The notes beneath the pieces were generated by a model that searched no databases, was not told the DNA's origin, and was given only the letters and a program-made list of their open reading frames with translations. Shown piece by piece: positions 9,979 to 22,177 of a stretch of 64,000 nt of DNA (its first letter is position 1; each line of letters starts with the position of its first letter). The stretch comes from Pinus tabuliformis. Its lineage: Eukaryota; Streptophyta; Pinopsida; Pinales; Pinaceae. The stretch covers positions 732,380,300-732,444,299 of the forward strand of contig CM062812.1 in assembly GCA_031772625.1 (NCBI GenBank), written 5' to 3'. The position numbers and the translations under genes are program-made.

Positions 9979-11270
9979 TGTTGGCATTATGTTCTTTGGT
10001 ATGGCTATATGTTACAGATGTTGTACTTGATGGCAACTCCCATGACAAGGCTCTAATGAAGCTGAAGATTGTAAGGTTTCCATCAAGTCCAAAGGGGGAG
10101 ATTGTTGGCATTATGTTCTCTGGTATGGCTATATGTTACAGATGCTGTACTTGATGGCAACTCCCATGACAAGGCTCTCAATTTATTGAAAAATAAGAAG
10201 GACGCAGGAAATCAGTTCAGAAGGTGCGTACCCGCAGGTACACCTTACAGGGACCGCGTCCAGAGTCGCAGGCCAGCCATTCAGGAGGTGCGTCCACCCA
10301 GTGCACACATTTCAAGGAAGAGAAAAGCTCACGTGGGGGTTTCTTGTGTTTTACTCTTGGTATCTAGCTGACGGTATTGTGTTATTATGGTGTCGGCTCG
10401 TGGTATTGTTCCATGATTTGAGGAGGAGCTTGCCTATATAAAGCAAAGGAGATCATTTGGTTTGAGAATGTCTTTGCTTGAATATCTTATGAGGCTAGAT
10501 CTTGTCTAGATCTAAAAAAGGCGAATCTTCTGAAAGACTGAGATCTCTTTGGCGCATGATCAGAGCTGTAGATCTGACTGTTTGGGTTACTCTTAAAGTC
10601 TTGAAATCATTCATACCCGAAGGTACGCAGGTTCAGTGAAAGGCAAGTGCGCTGGGACGCAGTGCAGTTGAAGGAACAGTGCGTGGGCACGCAGTGCAGC
10701 AGAAGGATCTCTGCATGTGGACGCAGGGGAGCAGAAGGTTAACAGCGTCTGGTCGCAGGCGACAGAAGGGAAAACTGCGTCTCTGTCTTAAGATGTTCTG
10801 TTGATTGAATTTCTCTATTGATAAGGTGTTCTGGGTTAGTTCTGTTATTACTGATCTGATAATTGTAGTGGACTGTAACTGTTATGTACTTGATGATCAT
10901 TTGATTCTTTATGAAAACAAGTAGGGGGTTGTAGCTCCCTTCCAGGAGAAGACTGGAAAACGAGAGAGAGTTGTAGCTCTCTGCAGGTTGCAGCCTGCGT
11001 ACTGGTAAAGGACTGCACCAGTACAAAATCATTGTAAAAGGAGTTTCTAATTTGAAAGAAGATAGAGACATATTGCAGCAGGTGGTTTTCACCCACATTG
11101 GGTTTCCACCTTACATCTTGTGTTCTTTGGTGTGACTATCTGTTGTCTTTGTTCATGCTCATTATTTTATGGTACTGACATGCAAAAATAATTCAAAGAT
11201 CAAATAAGGAAGATTTATTAAATTGCTAGATAATACTGATTCACCCCCCCTCTCAGTATTATTTCCAACA
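9979..11270 (+). repeat. 3' LTR of copia element 1
   Basis: It runs TGTTGG...CCAACA for 1292 bp, the same as the 5' LTR, including the 124-bp tandem start (second start at 10103). Most of the roughly 29 differences from the 5' LTR are transitions, many at CG sites. The old gypsy sequence resumes at 11271. Confidence 0.92.
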
Positions 11271-12360
11271 GAATTTATTGTTAGGGCACATCAAAACACT
11301 ATTCACTTGAATTCAGTTAATGTTAATCAGATAAAGCGATTAATAAGTTCAAACAAGAGATTTGTAATCATGTGTGTGAAAGGACCACATAACAATAGAC
11401 ATGATGGTTGTTTAAGTTATGAGACTCAATTTAAAGATGGTTTGATGAAAGAAATAGAAACTATTCCAGTTCTATGTAAAACCAAACATCTTATTCATAA
11501 GCAAGGGTTACAACATGAATTACAGTTTGTGCCTAAAGCTCCTCTTCCTAGTGTCAGAATGAATTAATTCAGTCCAAGTTTGGAAACAAACAGTTGCAAG
11601 GATACAGGTCAATATTGGGGAAAGCCAGTGTTCAATTTTTCTTGTATTTTGTCACCATTTCATGTCTCGAACAGTTTGGAAACCTCTTTTCAAGTGGAGA
11701 GGAAACTTATTCGTTTTCATATCCAAGCCTTTTCTAAAGCGATGTCAAAGTGTCTAATGGAAACTTATGCATCAAAGGGAAGTGCTAATCAATGGAAACA
11801 TCATTTAATAAATGAAGGAAAAGTGATTCAAACAAATCAACAGCTAATTCAATACTTTCAAAGAAAAACTAAGTTGCAGCAAATTTCACCTTACAGTTTG
11901 ATGGGTTCATTGCAGCAAGTTCACTTAGTAATCGGGAAGCAGGAAAGTATGTTAAATCAAGTAGCTAGTTTGATGTCCAAAGTATCTCTAATTCTCTCTC
12001 TCATTCCACAAAATAGATTGTTAATACATGTTGATGGTATTGAACAATGTTCAGTAGAGACTGTTTTCAAAGATAATTATGAATCACTAACTCATCGCTT
12101 TTCATGGAAATAAATCAATTTCCATGTTGATAACAGGTTTTTTTCCCATCATCACAAGTTTTTCATACCGCAGATGGATGAAACAGATCACCAACTCAAA
12201 AGGTACCATGGTTAGCAACATCAAGGTCATAGCTTGCAAGTCATTGATCGAATGTATCCGTACATCGTTAGGTTAAGGTGGAAAGAGAGGGAGTTCTACC
12301 CTCATCAACTATTTGATTAGTCAAACTTTTGTTGTCCAAAGGCTTTCAAGTGTAGAGGAA
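11271..12360 (+). pseudogene. Remaining 3' internal part of the old gypsy element
   Basis: About 11271-11567 continues the protease-to-RT linker of gypsy pol (VRAHQN..., ending QHELQFVPKAPLPSVRMN, the usual lead-in to RT). From about 11580 to 12113 an open stretch of about 177 residues shows no RT, RNase H or integrase motif and is not recognised. 12120-12360 is unrecognised and contains a purine-rich patch near 12268-12293. This supports a reduced, non-autonomous element. Confidence 0.5.
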
Positions 12361-14029
12361 TGATCCAAGAGAATCTCGTTAGATTGTTTTACAAGTGTTC
12401 AAGTGTCATCGTCAATGTTCAGTGTCGTCATCAATTCAGTTCAGTTTTGACAGTGTTGGTTATGGACCAGGTTGTGCAGGTAATGTTTATGGTTTTCATG
12501 GCAAGTAGTTGAGATGGTTTAGCACCTAGTTGTTGACATGAGTTCATCAACAGTTCTGCCAGGATTGACCGACGACATGTGTTTTGTCATTCGTCTCCCA
12601 GGATTTGTTGTCAACATGGTTGTATCATCCATTACATAGGTTTGATATGTCATCAAGGTTGTCGTCGCAAATATAGCTGGTGTCGACGATGTATATGGTT
12701 TTATGTCACGATTGTCGACAAGTTTGTCATCATGCGACAAAATGTTGCTAATGTCACTTGGAAACAATTGATTATAAATGGGTGATAAAATTTAGGTATT
12801 AAACCCTAATCTACATCTAAAACAAAACCTAATGTTATCACCTAAGTTGCAACAATAACCATCAAAATACATTTTATATGTAATAGCCCTCACATCTAAA
12901 CCTAAAGCTATCGCAATGATATATTATAAAATATTACAAATACAAACCTAAAGTCCTAACCCTAGTCTAATACACTCTCGGCCATGTTAAAACAATATAA
13001 ATAACATATTAGTCACATAACGCAGGCATAAACCGCATGGAGGTCATAAGACATGTGAACAGTTGATAGGTTGTCAAGTTAGCGTTAAGATTCCCACAAC
13101 AACCGCATGAGGGTTAACTACAGAGCTAGCATGTCAACAAATGGAGAGTTAACTATTAACGAAGTTCAAACTACCCACTATTAGAAACCACGTCGGAGTT
13201 GTTGCATGTGAACGCTGCTCCCGGGAACCATTACTTGTCACCATCGTGATAGCTGCCAAATGCCAAATCATGGTTAGACCACCCCATTCACATGTGGGTG
13301 GTCAACCTCCTCCACCCGGTTAGTAAGCCGCCAACGGTCCTTTGTATATCATATGTTTATTTGTGGGTTTTATTAACAGTTTTGTAAAACAACTAATACG
13401 ACCAACATGCCCGCTTATCCTATGTGGCATTAAACAACTAGACTGAGCTCCTAAACCTATCTAGATCCAACAAATTGCATTTGAAAATAAGCCCAAGTAG
13501 GTTTCAATGTATACAAAGGTCTTTAAAAGGAATTTTTGCTTCATTGATGAGGAGGAGAGTAGTTTGTGTTTTTGTATGTAGATTTTGGCAGTCATAGGGA
13601 GTTTTGTTTTTAGTGTTACAAGAGCATTTAGAGTTGGAATTGGTAACCGTGACAGGCGTTGGGAATTTGTTTCAGAGGGTTATCTGATGATGTTGATCAG
13701 AACTACCTATGTGCACATTCGGACTGATAAAATCGCTGTGTAATCAACTCCTTATTTTCGTTCCTAATAACAATGGTTGCCAATCTTGAAATCGGACCTG
13801 GAGACGTAGTCCATCAGGGACGAACTCCATCATGAATCTCATTGTCTGGTATCACTGTGTTTTTACTGTTTCCACTTCTATTATGCTTCTATCTTGTGTT
13901 CAATGAGCTGTTGTAAAGTCTTCTTCTCAAGAATTTTTCCTCAATTTCTGTGCTTTGAGCTAACATTAAATTCATTAATGGTTAATCGATTCTACATCAT
14001 TTTAAGTCTAGTATGATAATTTCAAATCA
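12361..14029 (+). repeat. Right LTR of the old gypsy element
   Basis: It begins TGATC, ends AATCA, is 1669 bp and matches 181-1849. The CATGTG-type words recur at 13052, 13130 (as CATGTC), 13205 and 13291 with the same 78, 75 and 86-bp spacing as in the left LTR. Confidence 0.85.
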
Positions 14030-14034
14030 TTTTA
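14030..14034. repeat. Right target-site duplication TTTTA
   Basis: It directly follows the right LTR and matches 176-180. Confidence 0.85.
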
Positions 14035-15000
14035 TGATGGAATCATATCGAGTATTGCAAAATCCTAAGGATCCCCTAATCCTAAGTATGTGCTTTTATC
14101 TATTTTCTTTTCTAAATGTTATATATAAGGCCGAAAGGAAAACTCGACGATTAATTCAGAATTCACAGTTTGTAACTATTCTTTTTGACATATAATACTT
14201 TCATCTTGGTGATGTTGTAACTCTGTTACCTGTCCTAATGAAGAATACTTCGTTTAATTTATAATCATCTTCTGAGTATGTAATAGTGGGGTCTTCTGGA
14301 GACTTTGAGCCCAGTCAAGAGAAGATCTGTTGCCTTACCTATGTAATAATCCTTTCTGTTTATTCTATATTGTTTGTTATTGTTAAGTTAATATTCTAAT
14401 TCACATTTTTTGTTTATTCAAGACTCAGATTTTATCTGTGTATTAGATATGTGTGATTCTCTTGATTGAATTGATTATGTAGTTCCAGCATTAGATTGAT
14501 GTTCATTCTAAGTAATGTCATCATAGATTTCGAAGATAGAATTGATTACTTCTATGAGATGCTTACATGGTTATTTGTTGTTCACTTATCATTTGTTGTT
14601 CAATTACTATATGTTGTTCAATTGTTATAATTCTCTTTCATGATTAAATGAGTTAGTTTCAATTCTAGTTAAGATTTCAAAGTGTCGTTCTTTCTAGCTT
14701 CATTCAAACTCATTTACTCTCAAAATAGATTAAGTACAATGGTAAAGTGTGTTATGAATTTATCTTAGATTTATTTATTCCAGAGTAGTTTGGATTGAAT
14801 TTAGAAGAGATACTCGTTATCGATTGCAATGATTCCAATTTCTTTCATTATCAATTAACCTCTGAATTTACTACATATATAGTGTTGACACTCTTGAAAT
14901 GAAAAGACTCGGCCTGGGTTGATTATTAATGTAGGAATTAAGATTTATTGGAAAAAGACATCTTAGTGGACCAATAGCGACATCACACATCTCTTTATGC
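14035..15000. other. Unassigned AT-rich sequence
   Basis: No coding signal is seen. A TATATAAGG word near 14121 and the general composition look LTR-like, but no partner repeat was found in the window. Confidence 0.3.
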
Positions 15001-15822
15001 AGATCCGAGTCATGGCAACAGAACCATTTGTTGGCTTAGTGGGTCCTCACCCAAGTTCAGAGTTAATTGCGCCAAACAAATCCCTACACTACTGGCCCTT
15101 TTAGCATCAATCCGCAGAGTGCAGACTGAAGTCTCACCCAAAGCAGTATGTGGGGATGTTGGACCCACGTTTTCGCACGCAGAGATCAATGTAATGTCAT
15201 TTTGGTGCTCAGATCACCTTAAGTGTTCAATAACTTCAACATACAACAAGACAGTCTTCACATAAATAATTAATTTTAATTACATTCATGTAACAATATA
15301 TTTCAAGTAAAGTCCTGCATTAATACAACATTATTTCATAAACCCATCACAGCATAAAGTGCATTCATATAAAAGAGAAGTAAAGAGATAAACATGAATA
15401 TTTCTGCAACAATATTCTTTTTTAGTATTCAGTTCTACTTACAAACTCAAAACTTCACTGCACACTTAGCTGCAGGGGTCTGTGCACTTAGATGCAGACT
15501 CCACTTTAGGCCTCTACGCACACAGTTGTAGAGCCTTCCTTCTACTCTAAGACTTCTATGATCTTCCTTATATTGAACCATTGCATTCATCTTCATCGTC
15601 TATTAACTGCCTTAGATTGTCTAAGAAACACCTATTTATATAATCCCATGGTCCGCAGACCATGGGTAGATCCTCAAAAATGTGACTCAACTTGCACAAA
15701 GAAGGGTAAAACCCTTTATGACTCTTTAATTATCTATGTGCTCCGCGGCCACAATTTGTGGAGACTTTACATTTTGTACATGAAAACTTGGGCTTTTTGC
15801 CCCAAAACTGACCCAGGGGACA
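15001..15822 (-). repeat. Probable 3' LTR sequence of the minus-strand Athila/Tat-like element
   Basis: On the minus strand this starts TGTCCCCTGGG right after the integrase end. It then has a 9-bp-stem palindrome CCCATGGTC/GACCATGGG (15645-15666) directly upstream of a minus-strand TATA-like box (15634-15643). The position after integrase and the promoter layout support an LTR. The inner end is not defined and I could not align it convincingly to 21228-22177. Confidence 0.4.
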
Positions 15823-15849
15823 CCATCCCAACACCATGACACCTTTTTA

Positions 15850-16824
15850 CCAGATAAGAACCCATCCATATTGTTATAATTTTTCTCTTGAAATCGCTAA
15901 ACCTAGATTTAGAAAACAATTCCTAATCACCCTCTTGGAAGCGCCTTTCCCTGATGTTTTTATCATGCCAAATATTTTGTTGCAATTGGACCACATTAGT
16001 GTGCATGAGAGCTTGGAATCTAAACTCATTCAAACCATTTATTTGGAGAATCCTTTCTTGTTGGGTTGTTGTGATGTCAAAATCCAACTTTTCTACCATT
16101 ATTAAGGTGTTTTACTCAAACTCAATTCATAGTCGAGCCTTCTTTCCATAAACGCGCTCAAAGAGGGTGAATTCAGTAGTGGTTTTCTAGGTGGTATTGT
16201 AGGCCCAAGTGGCCTCTACAAGTTAGCATTCTCAATCATTTTTTATGTTTTTGAAAACTTTTTTCAAGATATCCTCCAAATCTCTGTTTGATACCTTCAC
16301 CTACCCATTTTCTTAAGGATAATAGGTAGTGGATATTGTATGTCTTATATGATGATCCTCCATGATGCCCTCAATTAGATTTGAACTAAACTGAATTTCT
16401 CGATCAGTGACCAACTCCCTTGGAAATAAAAACTTCTGAAATATACTTTCCCTTAGAATTTTTTCCACCTTCTCCATGGTTGTTGCCTTTATTTCTTTTA
16501 GTTCGACCCACTTTTCCAAGTAACCAGTTCCAACAATGATGTATCTCCTTTTTCTGGATGTAGGATCAATTGGCCCAATGAAATCCATCCCCCATTTCTA
16601 AAATGCCTTAAGATTCACTTGAGTTTGCAAGATCATATAATCCTTTCATGTAGGCTTTCCCATCCTTTGGAACTCATCACATCTAACAGTGTATCTTCTA
16701 GCATCTTATTGTATAGTAGGCCAATAGTAGCCAACTTAGAGGATTTTGAAGGTTCTCCTCTTAGAAGAAAAATGGCCCCCATGGGGTTCATCATTCCATT
16801 ATGAGAGGATTTCAAAGACCTCAT
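15850..16824 (-). pseudogene. Integrase region of the Athila/Tat-like fossil
   Basis: The minus strand carries an integrase core (MDFIGPIDPTSRKRRYIIVG, then REIQFSSNLIEGIMEDHHI). Downstream is a C-terminal integrase-like phrase (LMHTNVVQLQQNIWHDKNI) read near 15.95-16.0 kb. Its place after RNase H agrees with gypsy order. Confidence 0.7.
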
Positions 16825-17069
16825 CCTCCTTCACACATCTCCTGAATATGTGACTTGGTCCCAATATGAAGATATTTCCTTAAATCTGTGTGAAAGGGGC
16901 ACTATTTCTAATGATCTTGCTCTTCTCCTTGGAATATAGGTTAGGAGGGAAGCTAATAGTGACCAAGAAGTTTTCTATATCACTAAACCAAGGAGATAGT
17001 AGTCAAATAGAAAAAAGTTTCTCATCTATAAGTTGTTCATCTATAAGCTTCTCATTTCCTGTAGGCATG

Positions 17070-18369
17070 TTAGTTTAGAGAAAAAAATGCAACCACATTT
17101 TCTTTCCCTAGGTTTTCAACAATATTTAGGTCAAATTGTTGCAACAATAAAACCCATTTAATGATCCTAACATTGACATCAAGTTTATTCACTAAGTATT
17201 TAATGGTTGCATGATCACTATGAACAAAGACCTGATATCTAGTGATATAATGTATAAATTTGTTCAAGGAATGCATAACAAATAAGAGTTTTTTTTCAGT
17301 AATTGTGTAATTAAGTTTAACTTTGGAGAGTTTCTTACTGTTTAAATATATGGAATAAAGAAAATTTTCTTCCACTTGTCCTAAAGTTGTTCCTACAACT
17401 TTGTCTAATGCATTTGTGTTGATGTGGAAAGGAAATTCCCAATTTGGACCTCTAAAAATTGGTGCAGTGGTTAATCTCTCTTTCATCTCTTCAAATGTCT
17501 CTTCACATTTATCGGTTGAACAAAAATATGAATCTTTGTTCGCAAAAAAAAGAAGAAGGTTAAATAGAGTTTCTAAAGTCCTTGATGAGTCTTCTATAAT
17601 ATCAAACTATCCCAAGAAAACTTCTAATAGCCCCTTTTTTTAGGTTGAGGGACTCTTTTGATGATGGCGACCTTGTTAGAGTCAACTTGGATCCCTTCCT
17701 TAGAAACAAAGTGAACTAGGACAATCCCTACATTCATAAAAAGGCACACTTTTTGGGACTCAGTGAAAGGTTTATTTCAATGCATTTCTTTATAAGTTTG
17801 CATAGACTGGGAAGAGACTCTTGGAAGTCATTTCCATAAGGATTAAAGTCATCCATGTAGATTTCTACTTTATCATGAAAAAGATCAACAAAAATACTCA
17901 AAACATCCCTCTAGAAGGTGCTAAGGTCATTTCATGAGAAAAATGGAAGGACTCTATAGGAAAACGTCTCCATGGGAATTTAAAGGTGGTCTTGCCCTGA
18001 TCCTTAGGGTTAATTTGGATCTGATTATATCCACTAAATTCATCTAGGAATGAAAATAATATCTTCCCTCAAAAGGCCATACAAAAATTCATCAATGAAA
18101 GGAAAAGGAAATTTCCCTTTATTTGTAGCCTTGCTGAGTTCCCTATGGTCAACACAAATCCTCCACTTCCTATTCTTCTTGGGTACTATGATAAGAGACA
18201 ATACCCAATCACTATCTAAAATGGGGTATATGAATCTTGGATCTAGTAGTTTTTGCAATTCTTCTTTCATAATATCCTTAAGGAAAGGGTTCATTCTCCT
18301 TTGAGGTGGTTTAAATCCCTCCTTATTGTACATATTAAGGGTAGAAACTGAGGCATTCACACCTTTCAT
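17070..18369 (-). pseudogene. RT and RNase H region of the Athila/Tat-like fossil
   Basis: The RT fingers motif (WRICVDHRELSKAT) and the RNase H phrases (KKLSKVKLNYTITEKKLLF, HSDHATIKYLVNK) are readable on the minus strand. They are gypsy-type in sequence, lie RT-before-RNase H in transcription order, and are followed by integrase, as expected for Ty3/gypsy. Old and broken. Confidence 0.75.
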
Positions 18370-18687
18370 TTCCTTATATTACCAAGAAAAGGGATCAAGA
18401 TGTTGTCTCAATATAGTGCATAATTGATCTGCTTGCTCTACCTAGAGGAAATGGTTTATTTTTAGAGTTTTGGATGGACATATTTCCATAATCATTGACA
18501 GAAAATAGTTCAACCAATCGATTGTTCTTGGGATTCCATAAGGATTCTTCCACTAGCTCATCAATTAGCATGGAAATGTGAGATTGATTATGTAAGAATT
18601 TATCAATAAGGTAATCCTCATCTTGCTTCCTACTTGCTATAGAAATGTCTAATGTGCAAACTTCGTAGAGGGATGATTAGCAAAAAT

Positions 18688-18719
18688 CTTCCTCTTCCTC
18701 TTCCTCTTCCTCTTCCTAT
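18688..18719 (+). repeat. Short CTTCCT hexamer repeat
   Basis: About five tandem copies of CTTCCT lie here. On the coding (minus) strand of the gypsy fossil they would encode an acidic Glu-rich run. Confidence 0.7.
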
Positions 18720-21203
18720 GTAAGTCATGCTCAATAGAGGGTTGAGCATGGGGATATAATACAATATGCTTTGTGAGATGCCCATTTTTAAAGGTCATGT
18801 TTCCATCCCTGCAACTAATGTACGCATCAAAAATTGTTTACGAACGCCTCCATAGAATTATAGGGTACCCATTAAACTTGGTTGTGGGTTGTAGGATAAG
18901 GAAATTTCTGGGATATTTCCAAGATTTGATGGAGATCATCAAATCCTCAATAACTCCCTCGGGGGCTACTGTAGATATATTTACAATATGCAACACTATA
19001 GTGGTATTTTTGAAGGCTCCTTAGATGTTGAGCTTCAAGATAATTTCCTTGGTCATTTAAATGATCGCAACCCCAAGATCCATCAACATGTTGGTCACTA
19101 TAATATTATTAATGTCCACATCCACTAATGGGCTCTAAATATATAAGTTCTTTGGGGAGATAACCCTCCCAAGCATTAGATCAAATAGATTCCCAACACC
19201 ATTGATAGTGGGGGCATCTCTTTTTCTCCTTCTAGGCATCTTGAAACATTCTTTCCTGATCAACTTGTTTTAAATGGGGACGTCATTGATGGCCTGGAGA
19301 AGGGGTATCTTAACACACAAATTTTTCGAATCTCCCAGAATTTCAATCTCTTTTAGGGTGTGTTGTTGAGGTTGGTTCATGGTTGGATGAACCATTATGG
19401 GTAGGGAGGCATACTAACTTGAGGGGTACTATCTTCCATCTCTTCCTCAAGATATTCAAGTGGATAATGTGGGTGAGAATCTAGAAGTACCTTCCCAAAC
19501 CTAAGGTTGATCTCCTATATCTCCACAACATAAGTGACATAGGATGTTTCCCCACTATAAACTTGTTTCAAATGCTTGTTGTTTGGATTTAAATTGGGTT
19601 GGGAAGGCATCTAAGCTTGCTTAGGTGGGTTAGTGTGGGGTAATTGTGGTTGAGATGGATGAGGAAGAAATAAGGTAGGATTTTGTGTTTCCTATGCCCT
19701 CCATCATTGTGCATGGTTTCCCCATTAAGGGGTTTGAGGCTAGTATGGATGGAAGGGTGGATTAATAGGCAAAGGAGTACACTGAGGAATAGAGGGGCAA
19801 GGAGAAGGCATGTAACAAGGTGAGTTAGCTAGAGGATACCAAGGCTAGAAGGGTGGATTCTGGTTTGGATTGAAAGAAGGAAAATGTTCACCATCCATGC
19901 CTTGATAGTATGGTCGAGGTCCTTATGGCCTCCTTTGATTATTGAAACAAATTTTCTCCAAGTGATTCTTTGCGCCTTGGTATATATCCTTCAAGCTTAA
20001 AAGAGAGGGTCATTTTTATGTTGCATAGTTCTCTCCACAAGCTGAGTAGACCTCTATGGAATTCTATGTATACTCTTTTCTCGAGTGCCCCTTGGTGCAT
20101 CTAGGGAAAAATATAGCTAATTCCCTTCGTGCCTCCTCTTTCTACCTCTTAATCTAAATAATATCCATTTTTAAGGAAAAAGTGTGCAGCATTTCACTCT
20201 TAAAATATTTTAGCATACTCCCTATCTCATGTTTGATGGTTGAGATGGATGGAAAAGAGTTGATCAGGACTTGAATGTACCTACTCCTCTTCCTTGCATC
20301 CCTAGGATGATTCTTGAATACGGTCTCAATGTCTTCATAAGTTAGCATGTAAATATTTCAGCTATAAATCATATAAATCGTCTCTGTTACATATTACCTA
20401 ATCCCTCGAAGGAGTATAAGGTTCACTGACTCGGGTTCAAGGGTACAACTAGTCCTTTTATACTTGAGTTGGAAACTTTCTTCATATTCTTCTAGGGACT
20501 CTTCTGGCCCTAGGGCTATCCTAATGTTCCCCTACTTTGTCTCCCTCAACCTAAAATAATCCCTATATTTCTGATTAAAGCCTTGCTAGATTTTTGCCTA
20601 GGTAGTAATGTTGCATTCATGCAATATGATTAACTAGCACAAGGCTGCATCCTTGAGGATGGAAGGAAAAAACTTCAACTTCTATTCATCAGAAGTATAA
20701 TCATACATCCTACAAACCACAAAAAAATTGAACAGGAATGTATCAAGGTCCTTAGAGGATAGGCCATGCAATTGGGGGAGAGAAGTGGGATTTTATATCC
20801 TTCATCCTAGTCTCCCCATTAGTTTTCGATATATGAAAGAGCTTGGTCTACCCATTTTCACACTTTTCTTGGGTAGGCAATATAGGTTGTTCCTCCCCTA
20901 TGGGTTCTTCAAACATTTGTAGTTGCTCACTTAAGGGATTCTCCAATTCTTATATGGTGAGGGAAGGATTTTGACAGTCACCAAAGAAAGGTGATGGTTG
21001 ACTACTAGAAGGGGTGGGGTTTTTTGGTAGGAATTTCCCCTGATTATCCCTAATCCTACGAGTCATGAATGGCTTTGTAATTTTTCTTTTTTTTTTATTT
21101 ATTTTCTTGAATATTTTTCAAAATCAAACAATGTTGATACAAAGAAATATAAATATGAAATATAATAGCAACTAATAAGGCAAAACAACACCTACTTCGA
21201 CAT

Positions 21204-21222
21204 CTCCCCAACAATAGCACCA
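21204..21222 (-). promoter_or_regulatory. Primer binding site of the Athila/Tat-like fossil
   Basis: The minus strand reads TGGTGCTATTGTTGGGGA, a near match to the tRNA-Asp-complementary site TGGCGCCGTTGCCGGGGA of Athila/Tat elements. It sits between the probable LTR end at 21228 and the gag start near 21065. Confidence 0.7.
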
Positions 21223-21227
21223 AAAAG

Positions 21228-22177
21228 TGATGAGCCTCGGTATTACATCAAGAGTGTTACAACTGCTGAGGCTACTAGGTTTAATTATCAAACGATGGTT
21301 TGTACAAACTTAAGTGGTAACAATGATATACTCATATTAGGTTAAGCTATATTGATTTCAATTTTAAGCAATGGACCAGACCAAGACACACAAAGAGAAC
21401 TCTATCAATTGATAAGGAAAGAAATTGCATGAAAGGAAAGTTCAATTCTACTTGTAGAAATGGAAATATTACTCTATTTACAAAAGAATGGGAATGCTAC
21501 TTTCTTAAAAGTAAATTCTAACACTATTTGCAGGAATTTAAAGGCTACACTATTTTCATAAATTTAAACATCAATATATTTTTATAATGTAAATGTTTCA
21601 TATAAAGGAAACCTAGTTTACGCAACAGAATAACAATGCTTGAACTTGAAAGCGTAGATTAAGAAGCACAAACCAAAGCAAGTAATCCTAATCTACTTTG
21701 CATGAGGGGAAAAAATGTAATAAACCTTTAATAATTGTGTTTGAAAGTGAGTAGTCTTAGTAAAAAAATCCATTTGACATCTCATAAGATAATCAAGAAA
21801 CTCATCATTAGATTGCCAAATTCATAAATCTATCCACTAATCCTAATTGAATAAATGTGTTAGAGTGGGAAAAAGGAAAGTCCTAGGTGGTATCTGGTCT
21901 CCCTCAATCATGGTTTAAGAGAATATGGAATATTGTTAAGGGATAAGAGGAAAAATTAAATATTTAGGAGCAATATTAGCAAAGTTTACATGGTTCTACA
22001 AGATGTTACACAATTTCTACATGATTGCTACAGGATGCTACAAGGTTTCCATGTTTTTCTATAATATTAGATGCGAGAATTCTCAGGGTGTAATATGTGG
22101 TTTGATGGTATGGAAATTTAGTTGAGGGTAGATGAAGGTTATGTGAGTATTTTTCCATGCTTAGTTCCCTTCGAGGG
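21228..22177 (-). repeat. Probable 5' LTR part of the Athila/Tat-like fossil
   Basis: It begins TGATGAGCC on the plus strand (an LTR 3' end on the minus strand) next to the primer site. No coding sequence is seen. It runs up to the start of copia 2 at 22178, so its outer end may lie within or be replaced by that insertion. Confidence 0.45.

Larger units (their letters stand above)
3518..11270 (+). mobile_element. Young Ty1/copia element, Maximus/SIRE-like, nearly whole
   Basis: The element is 7753 bp, bounded by 1292-bp LTRs that begin TGTTGG and end CCAACA. It has a tRNA-iMet primer site, a gag region with a zinc knuckle, a long pol reading frame and a G-rich polypurine region. Pol order is protease, integrase, RT, RNase H, which defines Ty1/copia. 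Three CX2CX4HX4C knuckles and repeated GGGGGAG tracts before the 3' LTR suggest the Maximus/SIRE group; no env-like ORF is present. It looks nearly whole, with about two breaks in the gag-side reading. I count about 29 differences between its LTRs (about 2.2%), so roughly 5-10 million years at conifer-like rates. It inserted into the older gypsy element; no clear target duplication is visible. Confidence 0.9.
181..14029 (+). mobile_element. Old Ty3/gypsy LTR retrotransposon, internally reduced, hosting a copia insertion
   Basis: Two long terminal repeats of equal length (181-1849 and 12361-14029) bound an internal region with a tRNA-iMet-type primer site, a gag-like region and a protease-to-RT linker region. 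The linker is split by the copia element at 3518-11270: the reading before it (about 3430-3515) and after it (about 11271-11570) matches the gypsy stretch between protease and RT, with a phrase like EFIVRAH just after the insertion. No RT, RNase H or integrase motif is seen, so this looks like a reduced, non-autonomous fossil with several breaks. The LTRs differ by roughly 10-16%; at conifer-like rates near 2e-9 per site per year that implies tens of millions of years. The lineage within gypsy is uncertain. Confidence 0.8.
15823..21227 (-). mobile_element. Ty3/gypsy fossil, Athila/Tat-like, minus strand
   Basis: Read right to left, it has a primer site near 21204-21222, gag start MTRRIRDNQGKFLPKNP near 21065, protease-like sequence around 18.8-19.1 kb, RT around 17.6-18.4 kb (PKKNRKWRICVDHRELSKAT), RNase H around 17.07-17.49 kb (HSDHATIKYLVNK) and integrase around 15.9-16.8 kb (DFIGPIDPTSRKRRYIIVG, RELVTDREIQFSSNLI). 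The primer site reads TGGTGCTATTGTTGGGGA, close to the tRNA-Asp site used by Athila and Tat elements. It is heavily broken throughout and must be old. Confidence 0.8.

Noticed and set aside
11580-12113. Host gene captured in the gypsy element
   Set aside because: No recognisable host domain or exon structure, so kept only as an unrecognised stretch.
15558-16151. Plus-strand frames at 15558-15839, 15836-16105 and 15954-16151
   Set aside because: They lie opposite integrase and LTR sequence of the minus-strand gypsy fossil and show no conserved motif.
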